Shown piece after piece: positions 57,011-64,000 of a DNA stretch of 64,000 bases. A model generated the notes under the pieces. It made no database searches. It had not been told where the DNA came from and worked only from the letters and a program-made list of their open reading frames with translations. Source of the stretch: an uncultured Burkholderiales bacterium (GTDB taxonomy: Bacteria; Pseudomonadota; Gammaproteobacteria; Burkholderiales; Burkholderiaceae_C). The DNA is taken from the NCBI GenBank assembly GCA_903820745.1, contig CAIJIT010000356.1, positions 1-64,000 on the forward strand, read 5' to 3'. Positions within the stretch are counted from its first letter, which is position 1; every line of letters begins with the position of its first letter. Made by a program: the position numbers and the translations under genes.

Positions 57011-60000
57011 GGCGCAGGAAAGCGGCGGTCCGGGTCGTCCGTGCGCAGCTTGGCGCGGCCATCCCAGCTCCAGCGAGAGACAAACACCGCATCCACGCCT
57101 TCGCGCCGCTGCAACTGGCAGATCGACACACCCGGTAGCTCGGCATAGCAGGCCCATTCGCGCTCGCTGGTGATGACAAAGTCAAGGTCGAAGGCGCGCA
57201 CCAGGCCCATGCAGTGCGCGCGGGCCGTGTCGTCGATGCCGGCAAAGGCCTCGTCGAGCAGCATCAGACGTGGCGCCAGCGGGCTGCCGCCGCGGCCGTA
57301 AAAGCTGGAGATGGCGGCGAACAGCGGCACCGTCAGGCCCAATGCACGCTCGCCGCTGGAGGCCGGGCCGGACAGCTTGCGCCACTGGCCGTCCTGCTGG
57401 CGCTGTACCCGAAAACGGTGCCAGCGGCGGTAATCCAGGGCGCGCGCCAGCTGGTCGATCAAGCTGCTGCCGGCGCTACTGGTGTCGGCGTCCGAGCGGG
57501 CACGCTCCACCACGATTTGCTGCTGCAGCATGGCACCGACCACGCGCCGGTCTTCGGCCGACCAGAGGTCGGAGCTGGTGTGCAGCAAGCGCTCGCGCGC
57601 AATCTCCAGCCCGGCGGGTGCACCTTCTTCCAGCGTCAACGGCTGCCACTGCAGCCGGTAGCGCACGCCGGTGGAGGTGGGGCGCTTGTGCAACTCGTCG
57701 TTGATGGCACTGACCTGCTGGTCAGCCGCGCGCATCAGCTGCTGGATGACGGCCGCTATTTCTGCTTGCAAATGGTTCTCCAGCACCTCGCGCTCGCGCG
57801 CCGTCAGCAGCTCGCTGCGCTGCGCAATGTCGTCGGCCAGATGCGCGGCCAGGGTGTCAGGCCGCTCGGGCCGGTTCTGGTAAGTGATGTGGACGGTAAA
57901 GCCCCAGTCGTTGGCCTGCGAGCTGGCTTGGTGGCCCAGCGCGCTTAAGCCCCGCTGCAGCTCGGTCAGGTCTTCTGACACCTGGCGCTGGATGCGCTCC
58001 CAGCTGACCGCGTCCTCGGCCAGGTGCATCAGCTTTTGCTCGACTTGGCGCGCCAAGTGCAGGGCCGGGTCTATGGTCCAGGCGACGCTGCTGTCCGGCT
58101 GTGCAAATTCGGGCAGGGCCGAGGCCAGCAGGCTGCTCGCAGCAAAACGCCGCAACCGCTCCACCGCCAGGCTGCGGCTGGCACTGCGTTCTGCCAAATG
58201 CGTTTCTGCCGTGTCGGCCCGGGTGCTGGCCACGGCACGCGCTTCGCCAGCCTGGGCTGCCCGGGTTTGCAGGCTTTGGACATCGCTGTCGGCGGTCTCG
58301 ACAGCTTGTGCAGCTGCGCCCAATTGCTGGCGCAGCACTTCCACCTGGGCGCCCACCGACGCCTGCAGCACGCTGTAGCGCGCGTGTGCTGTTTCGGCCC
58401 GCTCACTGGCGGTGGCCAATGCCTCCTCGCGTTGCTCCAGGGCGAACCGCGCCTCGATCTCGCGCTCTTGCTGCTGCAGGTGCTGCGGCCAGGCGCTGCG
58501 CCATTCCCGCGCGGCTTGCACCAGCAACTGCTGGCTTTGCATAAAGTGGTCAACGGCGCTGGCCAGAGCCGGCAGCGCATCAAAAGCCAGCGGCAGGTGC
58601 AGATCGCTGGCGTCTTGCTCCAACTGGGCGCGCGTGGTCTGCACGTCGAGCTCGGCCACACGGCAGGGGGCGTCGGACTGGTCCAGCCGGGTGCGCGCCT
58701 GCAGCACTGCACGCTCGGCGCTGGCGGCTGCCAGCAGGGCGGCGCGCAGCGGGTCATCGCTGGGCGCGCTGCGCCACTCGTGTTCGGCCTGACGGCGCTG
58801 CGCTGCCAAGCTGTTCAATTGTTGGAGCAGGGCTGCGTCTGCACCGTCCAGTGCCAGTAGCTGCGTCTGGATTGCGTCCAGACGGCGCTGCCGGGCCTTG
58901 GCCCGCGCCGTACTGCCGATGTAGACCGCTTCGGGCTTGTACCAGGCACCTGCCAGTGTGCCCAAACGGTAACGGCCATCGCTGTCGACCCAGGATTCGG
59001 CCGTGTTGTCGTCTGCTTCACCGCAGGCGACGCTGGCCAGCAAGGCGCCCACCAGCGAGGGGGCCAGCATGCTGCTTTCGGGCAGCGCCGGCAGCAGGTA
59101 AGCCAGCAGGTTGCTGCCCTGCACCTTGGACCGCAACTGCCACTGGGCATCCCACAGCGGTGCACCGGCGGCATCGGTCAACTGCCCGTTCGGGTCGATC
59201 CAGGCGTCCAGCAGGCCACTGGCCTCCAGTGCGGCCTCCAGTCCGGCGCGCTGGGCTGCGGCCAATCCCGGCTGAAAGTCGACCACCTGCCACAGCGGGG
59301 CACCCAAGCGGCCCATGCGTACTTGCGACGCACGCGTTACGGGTGCGACTGGCGCGACGTCCACCCCGGCGGCCAGGCGCTGGCTCTCGCTGACTAGCGC
59401 GGCACGTTCTCCTTGCAGCGCTTGCCTCTGGCGCTCCAGATCTGACTGTTGGCCTGCATGGCCCAGGCTGGCTTGCGCATAGGCCTGGGTCAAAGCGGCG
59501 TACGCCGGGTTGGGGCCGATCAGTCCCACGCTCCAAGTAGCGAGTTGCTCCAAAGCGGGTGCGGCGTCGAGCTGCAGCTGCTGCAATTGGGCACAGTGCA
59601 CGGTCCAGGCAGTGAGCAGTGCATCACCAGCGGCTTCAGCGTTCTGGTCGGCTGCTGCACGCAACTCGGCTGCGTCTTCCAGCTCGGTCTGGCGCTCGCG
59701 TTGCGTGGCCTGCAGCAACTGGAGCTTGGCCTGGGCTGCACTGAACAGCGTGTGGCGCTGCGCCAGGTGACGAATGTCTTTGCGCCGGGCACTGACAATC
59801 TCCTGCAGCGCCACTGCGGCAGCGCTGAGATGCGCGCCCGGTAGTTCAGCCAGCGCTTCAGACGCCAGCCTGTGCAGCGGGTTGTCAGCCAGCGCGGCGC
59901 TGCTGCCGGTCACCGCGGCGTCCTGGGCACACTGGTTGCGGGCCAATTCCAGCTCGCGCCGGGCGGCGTGAAGGCGCTGCTCGGATTCTTTGCTCAGGTT

Positions 60001-61194
60001 TTCTTCGCGCACCTGTTGTAAGCGCTGCGCATCGCGCTGCTGGACGCAAACCGTGGCTTCGTGTTGGCGCTCGCGGGCGTCTTGTTCGGCCTGACTCAGG
60101 CGATTGGCATCCTGGTTGGCCGGGTCGCTTTGCAGGGTCTGCAGGCGTTCGCGGGCGGCGGCAAGCAGGCGTTTGGCGGTCTCAAGTGCCGCCAGGGTAT
60201 CGGCCTCGGCAGCCTGCGTCAGTTGCAAGGCCAACAGGGTTTGGTTGCGTTCTTCGCTGGCCCTTTCAAACGCGCTCTGGGCCTGGCGCAACTCCTTGGC
60301 TTGGCGCCGCGTGAGCGTGCCGGCGTAGCCGCGGTAGCGCTGCTCAAATTGTTTGACGGCCTGTTCCAGTTGGCGGGTTTCTTCCAGTTGCTTGCGGTCT
60401 TCTTCCAGCTGGTTGAGTGCTTCGGCTACATCGGCCAACAGCTCGGACGGCATCGGAGGCAAGGCCTCCGTCAGCGCATGCGACAGTCCGTTTTCGTCCG
60501 GCTTTTTGGACAACTGCGGCTGGCGCAGCTGGATCAGGGTGTCCATCAACGCATCGTAGCGTTTGACGCCCAGGTGAAACAGCCGCTCATCGACGGCACG
60601 GCGGTAGCTTTGTGCGGTGTCAAACACCTGACCATGCCCATGGCCTTCCACGGCATCGCGCAGGCGCTCGCGTGTCAGAACCACTTTTTGCTCGTTGGTC
60701 AGCCACAGGTCCTGGCCGATGCGCGGACCGCCGCCCTCTTTGCCGCCTTCGAGCAGGAAGAACCAACTGTCCACGGCGGTCTTGCCGGCCACCGCGGACA
60801 TCCCGGCGCCCAGCGTCAGGTAGTGCGGGGTGCCATTGGCATCGACCCGGCCAAACTCAATCCAGCTGTAGCCGATACGACGCGGGTAGCTGCCCATCAG
60901 CAGGTTCCAGGACATGCGCTTGCCATTGTCGGCATCGGGTTCTATGCGCGAGGGCCGCAGCTGCGCGTCAAACAAAAACGGCAGCGTCAGGGACAGTACC
61001 TTTGACTTGCCGGTGCCATTGTTGCCCCGCAACAGCAGGTGGCCATCGCGGAACCAGAACTCCTCACTGTCGTAATGAAACAGTTCCACCAGACCCAGAC
61101 GCAGCGGTTGCCAGCGTTCGCGCAGCGGCTCAGGCAGAGCCGGGCGAGCGTGCGCGGGGGCCTCAGCGGGGGAATCAAAGAGCGAGTCAGTCAT
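57007..61194 (-). CDS. jetC: Wadjet type II SMC-like ATPase JetC (TIGR02680 family)
   Basis: 1395 residues. Walker A GNNGTGKSK at 57-65, preceded by the H-Y-D-SEEFWFRDGHLLLRG strand. Two very long coiled-coil regions (about 260-560 and 770-1110) surround a middle globular part. The signature-like GPASSGERALGLTVPLF is at about 1280 and Walker B LMLLDEAFAGIDD has Glu at 1315. This is the MukB-like motor of the JetABC complex, which extrudes DNA until stalled on a small circle and then lets JetD cut it. Overlaps jetB and jetD by 4 bases each. Distinct from the housekeeping SMC in this window, which has the usual SMC C-terminus. Confidence 0.93.
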   Translation of the reverse strand: MTDSLFDSPAEAPAHARPALPEPLRERWQPLRLGLVELFHYDSEEFWFRDGHLLLRGNNGTGKSKVLSLTLPFLFDAQLRPSRIEPDADNGKRMSWNLLMGSYPRRIGYSWIEFGRVDANGTPHYLTLGAGMSAVAGKTAVDSWFFLLEGGKEGGGPRIGQDLWLTNEQKVVLTRERLRDAVEGHGHGQVFDTAQSYRRAVDERLFHLGVKRYDALMDTLIQLRQPQLSKKPDENGLSHALTEALPPMPSELLADVAEALNQLEEDRKQLEETRQLEQAVKQFEQRYRGYAGTLTRRQAKELRQAQSAFERASEERNQTLLALQLTQAAEADTLAALETAKRLLAAARERLQTLQSDPANQDANRLSQAEQDARERQHEATVCVQQRDAQRLQQVREENLSKESEQRLHAARRELELARNQCAQDAAVTGSSAALADNPLHRLASEALAELPGAHLSAAAVALQEIVSARRKDIRHLAQRHTLFSAAQAKLQLLQATQRERQTELEDAAELRAAADQNAEAAGDALLTAWTVHCAQLQQLQLDAAPALEQLATWSVGLIGPNPAYAALTQAYAQASLGHAGQQSDLERQRQALQGERAALVSESQRLAAGVDVAPVAPVTRASQVRMGRLGAPLWQVVDFQPGLAAAQRAGLEAALEASGLLDAWIDPNGQLTDAAGAPLWDAQWQLRSKVQGSNLLAYLLPALPESSMLAPSLVGALLASVACGEADDNTAESWVDSDGRYRLGTLAGAWYKPEAVYIGSTARAKARQRRLDAIQTQLLALDGADAALLQQLNSLAAQRRQAEHEWRSAPSDDPLRAALLAAASAERAVLQARTRLDQSDAPCRVAELDVQTTRAQLEQDASDLHLPLAFDALPALASAVDHFMQSQQLLVQAAREWRSAWPQHLQQQEREIEARFALEQREEALATASERAETAHARYSVLQASVGAQVEVLRQQLGAAAQAVETADSDVQSLQTRAAQAGEARAVASTRADTAETHLAERSASRSLAVERLRRFAASSLLASALPEFAQPDSSVAWTIDPALHLARQVEQKLMHLAEDAVSWERIQRQVSEDLTELQRGLSALGHQASSQANDWGFTVHITYQNRPERPDTLAAHLADDIAQRSELLTAREREVLENHLQAEIAAVIQQLMRAADQQVSAINDELHKRPTSTGVRYRLQWQPLTLEEGAPAGLEIARERLLHTSSDLWSAEDRRVVGAMLQQQIVVERARSDADTSSAGSSLIDQLARALDYRRWHRFRVQRQQDGQWRKLSGPASSGERALGLTVPLFAAISSFYGRGGSPLAPRLMLLDEAFAGIDDTARAHCMGLVRAFDLDFVITSEREWACYAELPGVSICQLQRREGVDAVFVSRWSWDGRAKLRTDDPDRRFPAP

Positions 61195-62474
61195 AGGTCA
61201 AACAGCGATTTATTCATGGTTGCTTTAGGTGATGCCGTGGTCTGCAGTTCAGCCGAGCCAATGGCAAAACGGGTGATGGCGGGCAGTGCGCGAATCTCGC
61301 CATCGGCCCGTGCAATCAACTGCAAGCGGTGCAGTTTGTCCAGCGCGATCTCGGCCAGCTCGACTTCGGCACCGGGCTCGCGCGCCGATTTGCGCCAGTA
61401 GCGACCGTACTGGACGACCGCGCCGCGCAGAAAGGCCGCCACTGCAGCGTCGGTCAGCAGCGCGGGCTTTCTCAAGTCGCGCAGGGTCTCAGCCAGGTGC
61501 TCGGCCACCAGAAGGGTGGCGTGGGCTTCGGTGCCTTCGGCTGGCATTGAGACATCGGTCAGCTGGCCGTTCTCGTCGCTCAGGGCCAGGCCCTCGGCGC
61601 GCTGCTCGGGCGTCAGGCCGGTGGCGTCGCAGATCCGGCTTGCCAGGGGGCCGCGCTGGTTGAAAAAATAGGCTTGAGTCTCCGCGTCCAGCGAGGCACT
61701 GTAGACGACAGGGTCATCCAGCAGGCGGCGTGTCAGGCGGTGGCGGATGGTGTCGCGCCGGCCCTGTTCGCCGTCGGCGTCTGGCTCAGCCACCAGCGTC
61801 TGCAGCCGATCTTCAAAGCTGACGGGGGCCTGTTCAGCGGGCCAGGTCGAAGGACCACGCATCACTGCCAACATACCGGCCAGCATGCGCCGCTGCACGT
61901 CGTACAGCGCATCCGACTGGGCGCCGCCGTTGTCGTGGATAAAGTGTTCTTCATCACCGGCCACGCGCTGCAGCACGCCGTATTCCAGCAGGGTGCGGCA
62001 AACGCAGACCAGCTCGCGCCGCTCGGCCGCGCTGCGCAGCGTGAAGGCAAACCCGCGCGATTCCAGCGCCGGGTCGGCCGCCAGTTGCATCAGGCGCTCG
62101 CCTAGCAGCTGCAGGGTGATTTGCGCATCGGCACGTTCCAGCACGGCACAGGCCAGGCACAGCAGCACATAGCGCCGCCGGTCATAACCTGCCAGGCCGC
62201 GCGTGGTATCGAGCAGATCGGCCGGGCGCTTGAACAGGCGTGCACCATCGCGCTCCACATGCAGGGGCCAGGCGGCCTCGCGCGCAAACCAGTCGCGCAG
62301 GCGCTCGGCCTGGCGTCGTACTGCGGGGAAGTCTTCGTGCGCCGCGCCCATCAGCGGGTGCATCAGCAGGGCACGCACGGCGCGCCGGAATTCGTCCTGT
62401 GCCTGGGCCTTTTGCAGTTCGCCCAGGCGCTGGCTGTCCTGGCGGGGTATGGCGCGGCCCTTTGAGGTGCTCAT
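61191..62474 (-). CDS. jetB: Wadjet type II subunit JetB (DUF2398, TIGR02678)
   Basis: 427 residues. DUF2398-type protein: RRAVRALLMHPLMGAAHEDFPAVRRQAERLRDWFAREAAWPLHVERDGARLFK and LFKRPADLLDTTRGLAGYDRRRYVLLCLACAVLERAD are the family's opening blocks. It corresponds to the MukE-like (kite) subunit that links JetA and JetC. Starts in the jetA stop (ATGA at 62471-62474) and ends in the jetC start (ATGA at 61191-61194). Confidence 0.9.
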   Translation of the reverse strand: MSTSKGRAIPRQDSQRLGELQKAQAQDEFRRAVRALLMHPLMGAAHEDFPAVRRQAERLRDWFAREAAWPLHVERDGARLFKRPADLLDTTRGLAGYDRRRYVLLCLACAVLERADAQITLQLLGERLMQLAADPALESRGFAFTLRSAAERRELVCVCRTLLEYGVLQRVAGDEEHFIHDNGGAQSDALYDVQRRMLAGMLAVMRGPSTWPAEQAPVSFEDRLQTLVAEPDADGEQGRRDTIRHRLTRRLLDDPVVYSASLDAETQAYFFNQRGPLASRICDATGLTPEQRAEGLALSDENGQLTDVSMPAEGTEAHATLLVAEHLAETLRDLRKPALLTDAAVAAFLRGAVVQYGRYWRKSAREPGAEVELAEIALDKLHRLQLIARADGEIRALPAITRFAIGSAELQTTASPKATMNKSLFDL

Positions 62475-64000
62475 CTGTGTTCCCGCGTGAGGGAAATCGT
62501 CAGCAAATGGTCGCGTCCCGAAAAGACGCCGCCCGGCGTCCGTATCTGCGCCAGGCTGGCTGCGTCCAGCGGCTCCATGCGGATGCTGAGCAGGCCGTCG
62601 CCGGTCTGGCGCTCCACCGCCTGGTCCGGGTTGGCTTGCTCGGCCAGGGCTTCGCCCAGCAGATTTAAAAACAGGCCGAAGGCGTGGCTGTCGAGCTCTC
62701 CGAGTTCGGACAGGCGCATGGGTTTGCCAGTGGCCAAGCGCTGCCGGGCTGCCTCCACTTGGCGTGATTCCTCGCCCAGCGCCTGGGCCATCAGGGCGCG
62801 CTCGGTGCTGCGGTCACGCACCTGGGCCAGCGCGCCGCGCGGAGCGGCCTCGCCATATTCGCGCAGGCGCGGGTTAATCTGCAGCGGCGGTGCCTCGGCC
62901 CAGGGTGTGCTGGCCGGGATGTCTTCTTCGGATTGCACGGCGAGCGAAAAATGCCGCGCCGGCTGCAACGCGAAGGCGGCGCGTGCCAGCCGGTGGCCCT
63001 GGCCTTCGCTGTCGCAGGCGGCAAACCAGGTGGCGAGGGTGCGCAAGTCGGCAGAGCGGTCACTGCGCCCGCTGCGCCGCTCGTTCAGGGTGGCGATCGC
63101 GCCCAGTAGTTGCGGAATGGCGGCGCGCGCCCGGGCGCGCAGCAGTTCGGCCTGGGGCGGCTCGGTGCCGGTGGGCAGGAACCAGCCGCGTAAGCCCTTC
63201 CAGCGCTCGCGCCAGGCCTGCCAGCGGCGCAGGCGCTCGTCGGTCTGGTCTTGCGCATCACCGGGAGCGGCATCACGCGCTTCGCGTTCGGCGATCTGCA
63301 GAAAGACGGCGTCCATGTGCGGCGCTAATTGCGTGATGAGCTGGGCGATGGCGTCGGAGCGGCGTACGAGGTCGCCCAGAAAACGGTCGAGGTAATCGAT
63401 CAGCCGGCGCTTGTAGGCCACGATGGTGTGGGCCTGCGCCTGCTGCAGTTCCAGGCTGCGCGCCACGCCGGCCATAAAGGCTTGCGCGTTTTCGGCCAGG
63501 TCGGTGAACACGGCAACCAAGTCCCGCAGGATCTGGTGCGCCTTGGCCACATCCAGTGCGTGGCCCTCGGCTGTATCCGCATGGCCCTGCTCCAGCAATT
63601 GGCGCAGTGCCAGCAGGCGGCTGGCAATATCTTCCAGGGCCACAGTTTGCAACTCGGCACGACGCTGCAGGGTCTGGAAGAACACCAGCAGAGCGGCCTC
63701 GACGGCCTCGCCTTCGTGCGATAGGCGGTACAGGAAACGTGCCCGATAAAAGTCACTCAGGGAGGACACACGCGCGGTGTCGGGTTGCGACTCCAGATTA
63801 CCCCATTCGGCCAGTTGCGCCAGGGCGGCGTTAACCTCTTCGATGCGCGGTATGGCATCCGGCCAGACCGCTTCGGCGAGCACTTCGTCCGGGCGCAACT
63901 GCAGCCGGTACTGCCGCTTGGCGGCTGCAAAGACATTCATGATGCAGCGGTAAAACGCGGACTTTTCGGCGCTCAGGTGGCGGAACAGTTCTGCGGCGGA
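62471..64000 (-). CDS. jetA: Wadjet type II subunit JetA (DUF2397, TIGR02677), 5' end beyond window
   Basis: At least 509 residues. Although an ATG stands at 63940, the frame is open to the right edge and gives ELFRHLSAEKSAFYRCI just before MNVF, which is the conserved start of the DUF2397 domain, so the gene runs off the window. Blocks: RQYRLQLRPDEVLAE, the helical middle and RSGRSDRSADLRTLATWFAACDSE, RHFSLA and the C-terminal RAEP-like end MRLSELGELDSHAFGLFLNLLGEAL. It is the MukF-like (kleisin) subunit. First gene of the operon in the part seen; the promoter lies outside. Confidence 0.9.
   Translation of the reverse strand, partial: SAAELFRHLSAEKSAFYRCIMNVFAAAKRQYRLQLRPDEVLAEAVWPDAIPRIEEVNAALAQLAEWGNLESQPDTARVSSLSDFYRARFLYRLSHEGEAVEAALLVFFQTLQRRAELQTVALEDIASRLLALRQLLEQGHADTAEGHALDVAKAHQILRDLVAVFTDLAENAQAFMAGVARSLELQQAQAHTIVAYKRRLIDYLDRFLGDLVRRSDAIAQLITQLAPHMDAVFLQIAEREARDAAPGDAQDQTDERLRRWQAWRERWKGLRGWFLPTGTEPPQAELLRARARAAIPQLLGAIATLNERRSGRSDRSADLRTLATWFAACDSEGQGHRLARAAFALQPARHFSLAVQSEEDIPASTPWAEAPPLQINPRLREYGEAAPRGALAQVRDRSTERALMAQALGEESRQVEAARQRLATGKPMRLSELGELDSHAFGLFLNLLGEALAEQANPDQAVERQTGDGLLSIRMEPLDAASLAQIRTPGGVFSGRDHLLTISLTREHR

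Noticed and set aside
60061-61005. A 314-codon plus-strand frame opposite jetC
   Set aside because: Glutamine/leucine-rich shadow of the JetC coiled coil; no start context or homology seen.
57007-61194. SbcC, MukB or a second SMC
   Set aside because: The motif order and the neighbouring DUF2397, DUF2398 and DUF2399 genes identify the TIGR02680 Wadjet motor.

Overview
The window is a GC-rich bacterial chromosome segment, almost certainly from a betaproteobacterium of the order Burkholderiales. The argument rests on gene order: smc-zipA-ligA, dapC-dapD-prmB, glyA-nrdR followed by a minor-pilin gene, surE-pcm-nlpD-rlmD, and an edd-eda Entner-Doudoroff pair. The genus cannot be named from the sequence alone. 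Coding density is high, many neighbours overlap by 1, 4 or 8 bases, and no rRNA or tRNA gene or CRISPR array was seen.

Layout. 1-1.8 kb: the right end of an IS200/IS605-type element (tail of TnpB plus terminal hairpin) lies beside a decayed DUF1800 lipoprotein gene. 1.9-9.3 kb: a fused membrane/spermidine-synthase-like protein, a 3-oxoacid CoA-transferase pair (scoAB) divergent from a thioesterase plus PAS-LuxR regulator, an acyltransferase-3 gene coupled to a Tgl-like transglutaminase gene, and a small cysteine-rich protein. 9.3-16.8 kb: thyA-folA, xthA, edd-eda with a candidate operator, a MobA-like nucleotidyltransferase and pdxH. 16.8-22.4 kb: msrA followed by an ABC transporter and a DUF3299 protein (resembling Zur-regulated zinc loci), a YdcF-type protein and ubiD. 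22.4-29.3 kb: a lytic transglycosylase, a ZTP riboswitch in front of glyA-nrdR, a frameshifted pseudopilin, ogt, phosphomannomutase and waaA. 29.4-42.3 kb: a nucleotidyltransferase with a truncated HEPN partner, ligA-zipA-smc, queF, dapC-dapD, prmB and an ABC-F ATPase. 42.3-55.6 kb: ohrR-ohr under a clear palindromic operator, an asparaginase, lexA under two tandem LexA boxes, rlmD, nlpD-pcm-surE (no rpoS), a quinone oxidoreductase, a LuxR response regulator, fumarase with a nuclease-fold-like protein, and a hydroxyacid dehydrogenase followed by a two-gene chromate transporter.

55.65-64 kb: on the minus strand, a four-gene operon with 4-base overlaps at every junction encodes the DUF2397, DUF2398, SMC-like (TIGR02680) and DUF3323/DUF2399 proteins. 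This is a type II Wadjet (JetABCD) system, an SMC-type DNA-cleaving complex that defends against plasmids. The first gene runs off the window. It is the main accessory/defence locus seen here.

Decay is visible at several points: the DUF1800 gene, the pseudopilin, the HEPN toxin, and the expected rpoS and dapE positions. Some indels could be assembly errors; reads or relatives would decide.
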